From a virus, in the IMG/VR virus record IMGVR_UViG_3300023108_000053, positions 1-43,054 of that record: 43,054 nucleotides of DNA, one strand, 5' to 3'. Of the stretch, positions 1 through 5,491 are shown piece by piece; the stretch's first letter is position 1; the number at the start of each line of letters is the position of its first letter. The position numbers were made by a program, and so were the translations under genes. The notes beneath the pieces were generated by a model that was not told where the DNA came from, ran no database searches, and saw only the letters and a list, made by a program, of their open reading frames with translations.

Positions 1-84
1 GTTTGTGGTTACACCATCAATCAAACCTGTCTCAAAGTAATCTTTGATTGCGTATACATCTGCAGTATCAAGAAAAATTTTCAT
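1..84 (-). CDS. talC: Transaldolase TalC, N-terminal fragment (cut by window edge)
   Basis: The first 28 codons, from ATG at 84, stay open to the window edge. They read as the start of a small transaldolase: MKIFLDTAD, then TGLIDGVTTN, the conserved first strand and the GVTTN loop of the TalC/fructose-6-phosphate aldolase-like family. In cyanophages TalC is known as an auxiliary metabolic enzyme that pushes host carbon into the pentose phosphate pathway for NADPH and ribose. Its own sigma70-type promoter lies 20-50 bases upstream. The Schiff-base lysine lies outside the window. Confidence 0.85.
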   Translation of the reverse strand, partial: MKIFLDTADVYAIKDYFETGLIDGVTTN

Positions 85-104
85 GATAAATTATCTCTTC
101 TCGT

Positions 105-133
105 ATTATATATGCTAACTAATCGATTGTCCA
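105..133 (-). promoter_or_regulatory. Sigma70-type promoter for talC
   Basis: TGGACA at 128-133 (5 of 6 to TTGACA), a 17-base spacer, and TATAAT at 105-110. The predicted start near 98 leaves about 14 bases before the talC ATG. Most of the promoter lies inside the 3' end of the upstream gene. Confidence 0.7.
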
Positions 134-327
134 TGAGGCCAAGGATTACTGAAATCCATTGGTGGTTGTGGTTCAAACGTTGTAGGAAGTTTCACGCCAG
201 TAGGATTATCAATCTCTTCTTGCGTGGGAATGATAAGTCTAATAGGAGTTCCTTCCCTCTCAAACTCCTCATTCATTTTGATATATGTTTCAGGAGTAAT
301 CTTTTCAGTCTTTTGATTGATGGTCAT
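115..327 (-). CDS. Small protein of unknown function
   Basis: About 70 residues if started at the ATG at 327 (MTINQKTEK). An in-frame ATG at 375 would give 86 residues but overlap the upstream gene by 70 bases, so the inner start is preferred; neither has a strong ribosome binding site. The protein is rich in proline and acidic residues, with no membrane segment or motif I recognise. It lies between another small gene and talC, in the usual small-gene patch of cyanophages. Confidence 0.6.
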   Translation of the reverse strand: MTINQKTEKITPETYIKMNEEFEREGTPIRLIIPTQEEIDNPTGVKLPTTFEPQPPMDFSNPWPHGQSIS

Positions 328-460
328 ACTCAATAACAATTCTTTTACATCTACTAGTTCTATCAGAAACCTCATAGTATTTTAAAGTTCCATCAATATC
401 CTTCGCAATCTTTTCGAGTCTCCATCCTAGAGACCACATTGGATGTTTAGATTCAGTCAC
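305..460 (-). CDS. Hidden 51-residue protein with GTG start
   Basis: A GTG at 460 preceded by GGAG with five-base spacing opens a frame of 51 codons ending at TGA 305-307. It begins VTESKHPMWSLGWRLEKI and ends EYDHQSKD. The start lies inside the last codons of the upstream gene (stop at 453-455), the tight overlap typical of this phage. The good ribosome binding site and the sandwich position between two overlapping genes support it. It is basic and soluble-looking. I do not recognise the family. Confidence 0.65.
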   Translation of the reverse strand: MTESKHPMWSLGWRLEKIAKDIDGTLKYYEVSDRTSRCKRIVIEYDHQSKD

Positions 461-770
461 GTTGTCTCCAGTCATCAGGTTTATCTCTTTGGAACCAGTC
501 TACAATTTCGTCGGCACTGCCAAACCCCGTTCTGTGATTGGATGGGTCGGGGTCTCCTAGTCCCATCCTATTCATAAAATCATCCATACCACCCTCTTGC
601 ATGTCGGGGTTTGCTGCTTGGCGTCTTGCCTTTCGCAACCATTCCCTAGCAGTAGTATTTGCCTTGGACAGTTTCTCTGCCCAAATCATGTCCTCTAGAT
701 TTACTTCCTCTTTGTTTGCAATCTTCTTACAGATGGACTCTAGTCTTAGTCTGTACTGAGTAGATAGCAT
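453..770 (-). CDS. Conserved-type cyanophage protein, function unknown
   Basis: 105 residues starting at ATG 770, with GGAAGAA just upstream inside the end of the preceding gene (stop at 773). Predicted largely helical at the N-terminus (LRLESICKKIANKEE), with a charged Asp/Trp-rich C-terminus (DEIVDWFQRDKPDDWRQRD). No catalytic motif or membrane segment seen. It is probably co-transcribed with the 65-residue gene before it and the GTG-start gene after it. Confidence 0.75.
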   Translation of the reverse strand: MLSTQYRLRLESICKKIANKEEVNLEDMIWAEKLSKANTTAREWLRKARRQAANPDMQEGGMDDFMNRMGLGDPDPSNHRTGFGSADEIVDWFQRDKPDDWRQRD

Positions 771-772
771 AC

Positions 773-970
773 TTATTCTTCCGATAGATAGTGCTCTAGT
801 TGGTTGATCCTGGTGAATTCTTCATGCGCTGCTTCTGAACGCATGTGAAGCACATCACGGATGTCGTCCATGATGAATGTTGGATCAATACCATCATCTA
901 GATATTTATCTATAGATTCCTTAAGATAACGATACCTATGCCACTCTGGTGAATAAGGTTTGTAATGCAT
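773..970 (-). CDS. Small helical protein, function unknown
   Basis: 65 residues from ATG 970, the first gene after tRNA-Thr. It is acidic and helical, with DDGIDPTFIMDDIRDVLHMR in the centre. No family recognised. A TCTAAATA box (991-998) lies 21 bases upstream and could be a late promoter. The TTGACA/TATAAT promoter before tRNA-Thr would also read into this gene. Confidence 0.75.
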   Translation of the reverse strand: MHYKPYSPEWHRYRYLKESIDKYLDDGIDPTFIMDDIRDVLHMRSEAAHEEFTRINQLEHYLSEE

Positions 971-990
971 GACAAATGATTAGATGAAAA

Positions 991-998
991 TATTTAGA
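991..998 (-). promoter_or_regulatory. Possible T4-like late promoter (TCTAAATA)
   Basis: The octamer TCTAAATA differs from the T4 late box TATAAATA at two positions. It directly follows the tRNA-Thr 3' end and sits 21 bases before the ATG at 970. The same octamer also occurs inside coding sequence elsewhere in the window (for example 27513-27520), so this rests mainly on position. Confidence 0.35.
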
Positions 999-1070
999 AG
1001 CCAGTTACAGGATTTGAACCAGTGACCTGCTGTTTACAAGACAGCTGCTCTACCACTGAGCTAAACTGGC
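999..1070 (-). tRNA. tRNA-Thr (anticodon TGT)
   Basis: 72 bases fold as a cloverleaf. The acceptor arm is GCCAGTT/AACTGGC, the D arm has TAGCTCAGTGGTAGAGC, the anticodon stem GCTGT/ACAGC encloses loop CTTGTAA, and the T loop is GGTTCAAATCC. The anticodon TGT reads ACA and other Thr codons. The CCA end is not encoded. The gene has its own consensus promoter starting about eight bases upstream. Confidence 0.95.
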
Positions 1071-1084
1071 ATTTCCTGCACCAT

Positions 1085-1113
1085 ATTATAAGATATTATT
1101 TTGATGATGTCAA
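1085..1113 (-). promoter_or_regulatory. Perfect-consensus sigma70 promoter before tRNA-Thr
   Basis: TTGACA (1108-1113), a spacer of exactly 17 bases, and TATAAT (1085-1090). The predicted start near 1078 is eight bases before the tRNA 5' end. The -35 box lies in the last codons of the gene upstream (stop at 1096-1098). It would serve tRNA-Thr and could read on to talC. Confidence 0.85.
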
Positions 1114-1281
1114 CTCTCCACCCTCACGAATCATATATTCCACAGTGATAGCAACGTCTTTCATTGCTGTATCTAACTTTTCACTCTGACCAGACTCCAT
1201 TTTAGAAATAGGACGCCTATCATCCAACAAAGTCCACCTCCACAATTCTAGTTCTTGACAGTACCACAGATTAATTTTCAT
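1096..1281 (-). CDS. Small protein of unknown function
   Basis: 61 residues from ATG 1281, overlapping the end of the preceding gene by 11 bases. It begins MKINLWYCQELELWRWTLLD. The N-terminal half is Trp-rich and strand-like, the C-terminal half is helical (DTAMKDVAITVEYMIREGG). AAGG lies 9-12 bases upstream of the start. The last codons hold the -35 box of the tRNA-Thr promoter. No family recognised. Confidence 0.7.
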   Translation of the reverse strand: MKINLWYCQELELWRWTLLDDRRPISKMESGQSEKLDTAMKDVAITVEYMIREGGELTSSK

Positions 1282-1495
1282 TGGCTGCCTTCTCTTCCTT
1301 TACTTTTTTGAAGTAGAGTTTGTAGTATCTCTGCTTGATTGTATCTAGCGTATTCATATCTTCTTCAAATCCCATGTACTTTAAATGTTGATATGAACCT
1401 TCAAGTTCACTAATCAAAAGAAGTAGGTTCGTTGAGGTAACTGAAAACCCACCGAACCTATAGTTGCGAGAATCTTTTCTCTGTTCTCTAGTCAT
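1271..1495 (-). CDS. Small protein of unknown function
   Basis: 74 residues if started at ATG 1495 (MTREQRKDSRNYRFGGFS). A longer version from 1519 would run into tRNA-Arg, so the inner ATG is chosen; AAAGA sits just upstream. It has a basic N-terminus and long helical C-terminal half ending in a Lys/Glu-rich tail (YFKKVKEEKAANEN). It overlaps the next gene by 11 bases. No family recognised. Confidence 0.65.
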   Translation of the reverse strand: MTREQRKDSRNYRFGGFSVTSTNLLLLISELEGSYQHLKYMGFEEDMNTLDTIKQRYYKLYFKKVKEEKAANEN

Positions 1496-1511
1496 TCTTT
1501 GTAATAGACAA

Positions 1512-1585
1512 CGACTCAAGTAGGATTCGAACCTACGACCGACTGCTTAGAAGGCAGTTGCTCTATCCAGCTGAGCTATTGAGTC
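1512..1585 (-). tRNA. tRNA-Arg (anticodon TCT)
   Basis: 74 bases with a full cloverleaf: acceptor GACTCAA/TTGAGTC with discriminator G, D arm TAGCTCAGCTGGATAGAGC, anticodon stem ACTGC/GCAGT around loop CTTCTAA, and T loop GGTTCGAATCC. The anticodon TCT reads AGA/AGG, codons common in this A/T-rich phage. CCA is not encoded. Confidence 0.95.
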
Positions 1586-1593
1586 ATAAGGGT

Positions 1594-1622
1594 ATTATAC
1601 AATACCCAGATTTAGAAGTCAA
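1594..1622 (-). promoter_or_regulatory. Near-consensus sigma70 promoter before tRNA-Arg
   Basis: TTGACT (1617-1622), a 17-base spacer, and TATAAT (1594-1599). The predicted start near 1587 is two bases before the tRNA 5' end. The -35 box contains the TGA stop (1619-1621) of the lysozyme gene. Confidence 0.8.
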
Positions 1623-2206
1623 CTGAGAACTAACTTCCTAGTGTAATCGTATGCAAAGTATTGACGATTACCCTTGATACCCCACCCTAACCAGTAGTAG
1701 GCACCAACCATATATTGATCGATGGATTGACCACGACCTTGAAATTCTGGCAGCACTTTTTGAAATTGATTTTCGTTAATCATATAACGAGTTTGGCATT
1801 CCAGAGTGCTGGGATTACAACCGTATTTTTTAGCGAAGTTTCCTAACCCCAGATAACGCTTCTCAGTGGTCCACTGAATGAGTCCGTAACCACCGCTATG
1901 GCAACTATGGTAAGGAACTCTAGCACCTCCCTCGCATATGTTGGAATGGAAGTTGCTTTCTTGTTTAATGTTTCCCAGGATTGTCGCAAGGGCATTGCGG
2001 TCTGTAATTTTTGTTTGTTCTTGGAGTTGTTTAAGGACATACTTCTCGTTGTCGTTACAGTTGGGACACTTCCAAGATACGGGGATAACTGGCAACTCCA
2101 CTGGAGGAGGTGGCATCACAGTCTTTTCATTGACCGTCGATGCAAATGCTGCGAGTGCAGCACTAGCACCCCACATCAGTGTCAGATTCGTCAGTGGTTT
2201 CATCAT
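1619..2206 (-). CDS. Lysozyme-like protein with N-terminal signal or membrane segment
   Basis: 195 residues. Residues 1-25 (Lys3, then a hydrophobic Leu/Ala-rich run) look like a signal peptide or signal anchor. A proline-rich linker (31-43) and a CPNC motif (47-50) follow. Residues 53-195 resemble the phage tail-lysozyme family (PF18013 type): ATILGNIKQESNF with likely catalytic Glu83, then GGYGLIQWT at 105-113. It would cleave peptidoglycan, either as an exported endolysin or as a virion-associated lysozyme; the signal segment favours export. The start at 2206 overlaps the GIY-YIG gene by 44 bases (2203 is an alternative). A TTGACA-18-TATAAT promoter lies 44-73 bases upstream. Confidence 0.75.
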   Translation of the reverse strand: MMKPLTNLTLMWGASAALAAFASTVNEKTVMPPPPVELPVIPVSWKCPNCNDNEKYVLKQLQEQTKITDRNALATILGNIKQESNFHSNICEGGARVPYHSCHSGGYGLIQWTTEKRYLGLGNFAKKYGCNPSTLECQTRYMINENQFQKVLPEFQGRGQSIDQYMVGAYYWLGWGIKGNRQYFAYDYTRKLVLS

Positions 2207-2651
2207 ATTTAAAATAGTCTTTACGATAATAACGTCCCAAGATATTGCTATTATAGAAGGCAGGAGTGCCGTCTGTCAAGCTCTCGGTCAGTACGTTATT
2301 TAGAAAGAGTTGTCGTGTCTCTTCGTAATTACATTTTCCAACGCTTGTGTGGAGGGAGAGGATTTCTCGGTCAAACGATAACCTCCCATTCCGTTTAACA
2401 TCCTCAGAAAGCTCTGGACAACTGCCGTAGTATTTTTTCCAGTTACTTTCAGATGTAACTCTCCTCCTCCTTGTCCCAGACCCTTGATTAGTAGCTCTAG
2501 GCTTTCGTTTTTGCCAGAAATATTTTCTTCCGATGTACTTTTTACCGTTGGACTTATTGGTAATACAGTAAACAAACCCAAAGTGGCTCCCAATACCGCT
2601 CCCGTCAAAAGGGGTGCCGTGATATATCCAGGGATTTTCATAGTCACACAT
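2163..2651 (-). CDS. GIY-YIG-family endonuclease-like protein
   Basis: 162 residues. GFVYCITN at 25-32 and KYIGRKYF at 38-45 match the paired strands of the GIY-YIG nuclease core, with Arg42 at the usual catalytic arginine position. NYEETRQLF later in the chain may supply the catalytic Glu. A basic stretch (KRKPRATNQGSGTRRRR, about 48-64) suggests nucleic-acid binding. This family includes T4 Seg homing endonucleases, but no separate DNA-binding domain is visible, so it may be a stand-alone nuclease. The gene follows a double terminator and a late-type box at 2678-2685. Confidence 0.65.
   Translation of the reverse strand: MCDYENPWIYHGTPFDGSGIGSHFGFVYCITNKSNGKKYIGRKYFWQKRKPRATNQGSGTRRRRVTSESNWKKYYGSCPELSEDVKRNGRLSFDREILSLHTSVGKCNYEETRQLFLNNVLTESLTDGTPAFYNSNILGRYYRKDYFKYDETTDESDTDVGC
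2250..2279 (-). promoter_or_regulatory. Consensus sigma70 promoter for the lysozyme gene
   Basis: TTGACA (2274-2279), an 18-base spacer, and TATAAT (2250-2255), inside the GIY-YIG coding region. The predicted start near 2243 gives a leader of about 37 bases to the lysozyme ATG. Confidence 0.6.
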
Positions 2652-2660
2652 CCAAGTATT

Positions 2661-2693
2661 AAAAAAGGTTCAGATAATATTTATCCGAACCTT
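2661..2693 (-). terminator. Intrinsic terminator enclosing a late-promoter box
   Basis: Read on the minus strand, AAGGTTC and GATAA pair with TTATC and GAACCTT, with one A/C mismatch and a three-base loop. A run of six T follows. The long stem plus T tract fits a rho-independent terminator. The octamer GATAAATA is part of the loop and 5' arm. Stem symmetry means only weak activity is expected on the plus strand. Confidence 0.75.
2678..2685 (-). promoter_or_regulatory. Possible late promoter inside the terminator loop (GATAAATA)
   Basis: GATAAATA is one base off the T4 late box. With T4 spacing, RNA would start near 2672, inside the 3' arm of the hairpin, so the terminator could not form. The GIY-YIG start codon is at 2651. 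Similar octamers also occur inside genes, so this needs a mapped 5' end. Confidence 0.45.
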
Positions 2694-2702
2694 AGCAAAG
2701 AT

Positions 2703-2731
2703 ATTCTACATAAAAAAAGAGAGGGTGTCAA
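2703..2731 (-). promoter_or_regulatory. Sigma70 promoter with -35 box in a terminator loop
   Basis: TTGACA (2726-2731), a 17-base spacer that includes the terminator T tract, and TAGAAT (2703-2708, 5 of 6). The -35 box lies in the loop of the hairpin at 2718-2740. The predicted start near 2696 is just before the second terminator, so unaided transcription would give an RNA of only about 35 bases. Confidence 0.6.
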
Positions 2732-2741
2732 GCCCTCTCTC
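2711..2741 (-). terminator. Intrinsic terminator after the 742-residue virion gene
   Basis: On the minus strand AGAGAGGG (2740-2733) pairs with CCCTCTCT (2725-2718) around a seven-base loop, followed by seven T. It starts five bases past the stop codon at 2746. Confidence 0.9.
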
Positions 2742-2745
2742 TATT

Positions 2746-4974
2746 TTACTTTTTCTTATTTTTCGCTTCGATCTCTTTGTTCTGTCTCATAATTTCTTTG
2801 ATGCTACCAGAGATGCCAGTGAATCCATCCTTAGAAGGATCAGTCTGTTTCTTGGAATCATCCTTATATCCACCAGCAGCACGGGCAGCAGCACGATTCT
2901 CATCAAGGATGTTAGTGATTTCCTCATCAGTGAGTTCCATCATCACTTCCTCAGCATCATCTAAGGTGCATACATCATACTCCAGCAGGTAGTCCAGAAC
3001 AATATCAAACTCGGTATCTTCACCAAGTCTGTTAGCAGCAGCACCAGAGACGTTAGAGATGCCTCTAGCGGTCTTTCCGACTGCCTTCTTCAGTCCAGAC
3101 TTGATGGCACTACCAACTCTTCTCAGGAGACCTCTCTTGCGGGTTGCAGTGCCACTGGAAGCAGTAGAACCACCACCAGAGGAAGAACCACCACCAGAGG
3201 AAGAACCACCACCAGAGGATCCACCAGAAGAACTGGAAGAAGAAGCAGGCTTGCTGCTACCACCACGAACATCTTTCAGAAGACCATCCAGTTTACCCTT
3301 GGTTCCGTCATCACTAGAAGAACTAGACGATGCGGGTTTCGATTGAGGTTTGGTCTGAGACATTGCTTGTCTCTTCGCTTTGATGCGTCCTGCTTCATAA
3401 CCACCTTTAGCAGCACCAGCGACCTCACCTGCGGCAGCGGCACCCTTAACGGCAGCTTTCTTGGCAAGAGAAGCACCACCTCTGGCAGCAGCACTGACTG
3501 CCTTACCAGCAGTCTGAGCACCCTTCTTAATGGCAGGAGCAGCTCTCTTTGCCATCTCCTTGGCACGTCCAGCAGCAGCACTACCAGCAGACTTGATAGC
3601 AGAACCTGCTTTCTTCAGAGCACCGACAACCTTGTCCCTTCTAATAGAACGGGCATTTGCCTTAGATTGTGCTACGGCAGAAGCATAACGATCTTCCAGA
3701 AGAACATCATCAAAATACTCAACTGCTTCAGTCAGAATACCTTCCTGCTCCATCTCCTCAAAGATGTCAAAGGCAAAGTGCAGCAGTTCCTCTTCGGTCA
3801 GTTCGTCAAAGATAGCATCGTTCAACAGATGATCAATGTCGAACGCTTCTTTCTTACTGTTACCCCAGTTGTCAGCACCCTTCTTACGGCACTGAACCAG
3901 ACGACCAGAAGCATATGCAGAAGGCCAAACCTTTGCACTTGCTTTTACCTTATGGTAGCAAGCATCTTTCTTACCCTCTTCCTCAACCTGCTCTACGTCT
4001 TCTTTGACAGAGGGTGCCATAACACCCATCTTTTTATCATACTTGACGTTGGTTTTCTTTGCTGGTTTAGCATCTTTGATGCTAGGAGCACCCGTCATGT
4101 CTGCTTCAGAGACAGTTTCTTCTTTGTAGTTGTCTCTTGCTTTCTCATCTGCCATCTTGGAGAAACGCTCTTTCTCTTTCTGACTAGAAATAGCACTTAC
4201 AATTTTGGCAGACTTGGTTTGTGCTTCCTCTTTCTTTTTGCCTTTTGAAGCAAGAGAAGTGCGTGCCAGGTTTCCAGCACGGCGATACATTGCTGTTTCT
4301 TTTTTCTTGTCAATTGCCTTGTAACCTTCTTCAACTTCAGTCTCTTCAGCAGTCGGTTGCTGTTCTGATTTCTTTTTCATTGCGTTGGCAGCAAGTGCCT
4401 TAGCACCCATCTTAGCAGCACCCAGTGCTACTTTGGCAACAACAGGAGCAATCTCATCAACCTGCTCAACTTCTTCAGTCTGAGATACCTTGCCCTTCAG
4501 GGAAGCGTCGATGGCACCACTACCACCCTTTGCTTTCTTCTCGGAACCTCTAGGGTTGTATTCACCAGCAGCACCTTCCTTATCCTTTTCAGGTGCCTTG
4601 CTACCAGGCTTCAGATAGGTGGCATTGTTCTTAGAATACTCAAGCAGTTTGAGAGCAATAGCAGCTGCCTGTCTCTTCTCACCAGACAGAGCATTCTCAC
4701 TCAGTCTTGGATTGACTGCCTTCAGTGCAATCTTAAACTGGGTGGCAAATGTTTCGTCATCAAACATATTGGCAAGTGCCTGTTCAGGCAATGCCTCTAC
4801 AATATTATCTACTTCTCTAGCATTGTTAGAGACATATCCCTCATCAATAAGGAATTTTGAAATATTCAAAAATGCTTCACAGATCTCCTCGTTCATAGCA
4901 GAGAGTCTCTTGGCATAGAATGACTCTCTACGAACTAGTTGATAAAATCTTTGGTTATAATCGTTAGGCGACAT
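2746..4974 (-). CDS. Large internal-virion-type protein with DUF5872 and histone-H1-like segments
   Basis: 742 residues. Residues 1-125 are helical. Residues 160-335 are charged and low-complexity, with repeated acidic patches (EEVEQVDE, ETEVEEG, EDVEQVEEE). Residues 337-371 (CYHKVKASAKVWPSAYASGR, then CRKKGADNWGN) match the DUF5872 signature. Residues 378-412 and 656-692 are two similar acidic helical units. Residues 443-536 are Ala/Lys/Gly-rich like the histone H1 tail. Residues 547-612 are a Ser/Gly linker. It is probably a DNA-binding protein packaged in, or scaffolding, the head. AGGGA lies just before the ATG, and an AATAAATA late-type box lies 29 bases upstream. Confidence 0.7.
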   Translation of the reverse strand: MSPNDYNQRFYQLVRRESFYAKRLSAMNEEICEAFLNISKFLIDEGYVSNNAREVDNIVEALPEQALANMFDDETFATQFKIALKAVNPRLSENALSGEKRQAAAIALKLLEYSKNNATYLKPGSKAPEKDKEGAAGEYNPRGSEKKAKGGSGAIDASLKGKVSQTEEVEQVDEIAPVVAKVALGAAKMGAKALAANAMKKKSEQQPTAEETEVEEGYKAIDKKKETAMYRRAGNLARTSLASKGKKKEEAQTKSAKIVSAISSQKEKERFSKMADEKARDNYKEETVSEADMTGAPSIKDAKPAKKTNVKYDKKMGVMAPSVKEDVEQVEEEGKKDACYHKVKASAKVWPSAYASGRLVQCRKKGADNWGNSKKEAFDIDHLLNDAIFDELTEEELLHFAFDIFEEMEQEGILTEAVEYFDDVLLEDRYASAVAQSKANARSIRRDKVVGALKKAGSAIKSAGSAAAGRAKEMAKRAAPAIKKGAQTAGKAVSAAARGGASLAKKAAVKGAAAAGEVAGAAKGGYEAGRIKAKRQAMSQTKPQSKPASSSSSSDDGTKGKLDGLLKDVRGGSSKPASSSSSSGGSSGGGSSSGGGSSSGGGSTASSGTATRKRGLLRRVGSAIKSGLKKAVGKTARGISNVSGAAANRLGEDTEFDIVLDYLLEYDVCTLDDAEEVMMELTDEEITNILDENRAAARAAGGYKDDSKKQTDPSKDGFTGISGSIKEIMRQNKEIEAKNKKK

Positions 4975-5002
4975 GTCCCTATCAATAAAGTTCTTCTCCC
5001 TT

Positions 5003-5010
5003 TATTTATT
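5003..5010 (-). promoter_or_regulatory. Possible late promoter (AATAAATA)
   Basis: AATAAATA, one base off the T4 late box, overlaps the stop codon of the thermonuclease gene and lies 29 bases before the ATG at 4974. The resulting leader would contain AGGGA. Confidence 0.5.
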
Positions 5011-5467
5011 CATTAAGAGTTCCATGCCTTCTGCGAATCTCACGCAGCTCTTCAAAGTCTTTGTTTTTGGTTCCACCGTCATACTCCCAGGCATAACCAG
5101 CAGCAATCATTTGCTCGTTGATTGAGATGGTGTTGTCTCCAATGTAGAGCCATCCCAAGAGTCTGCCGTATTTACCAGTACCCCCAACAAGCTCAGTCCT
5201 AATAACGAGATCATCATCACCAGCGACTGCACCAGTGAGCTTGTCCTTGATCCAGTTGGTTGCATCGATGCCAAGTGCCTTCTCTTCAAGGTTGCGTGTT
5301 CGTTTCTCTGGCGTATCGACTCCTGCAACCCTGACTCTTTCTTTCTTATAAAGGTCGAAACCCAGGTCAATAGTGACATCAATTGTGTCTCCGTCTACAA
5401 CTCTATTGATCTTAATAACTCTAAAATTATAGCAGGACTTTCTGCTAGGAGGTGTCATAGCTCCCAT
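5006..5467 (-). CDS. Thermonuclease-family (SNase-like) nuclease
   Basis: 153 residues with the staphylococcal nuclease core: VIKINRVVDGDTIDVTIDLG (about 17-36, carrying the calcium-binding Asp residues), RVRVAGVDTPEKR (first Arg and Glu of the active site), then GKYGRLLGWLYIG with the second Arg region, and INEQMIAAGYAWEYDGG. It likely cuts nucleic acid with calcium. No clear signal peptide is visible, so it may act in the cell or inside the virion. The ATG at 5467 is used; another at 5458 has GGGAG too close to it. A perfect TATAAATA late box lies upstream. Confidence 0.85.
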   Translation of the reverse strand: MGAMTPPSRKSCYNFRVIKINRVVDGDTIDVTIDLGFDLYKKERVRVAGVDTPEKRTRNLEEKALGIDATNWIKDKLTGAVAGDDDLVIRTELVGGTGKYGRLLGWLYIGDNTISINEQMIAAGYAWEYDGGTKNKDFEELREIRRRHGTLNE

Positions 5468-5491
5468 AATTTTTTTAACTATCAGTAGTCT

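Noticed and set aside
2300-2647. Minus-strand frame of 115 codons starting with a hydrophobic, holin-like stretch (MTMKIPGYITAPLLTGAVLG)
   Set aside because: It lies entirely inside the GIY-YIG gene in another frame, whose motifs are convincing, and its C-terminal part has no protein-like pattern. Kept out as a shadow despite the membrane-like start.
2163-2651. Reading the GIY-YIG gene as a homing endonuclease inserted in another gene
   Set aside because: Neighbouring genes are intact and no split gene or intron is visible, so mobility is not supported.
3176-3230. Tandem short repeat that could be mistaken for a CRISPR or minisatellite
   Set aside because: It is the coding repeat for the Ser/Gly linker, with no spacers. 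No CRISPR array is seen anywhere in the window.
3059-3346. Plus-strand frame rich in Pro/Glu
   Set aside because: Mirror image of the Ser/Gly repeat codons of the 742-residue gene; the repeats keep stop codons away by composition.
3343-4248. 301-codon plus-strand frame
   Set aside because: Antisense of the low-complexity virion gene. Cys/Ser/Phe-rich with no recognisable domain.
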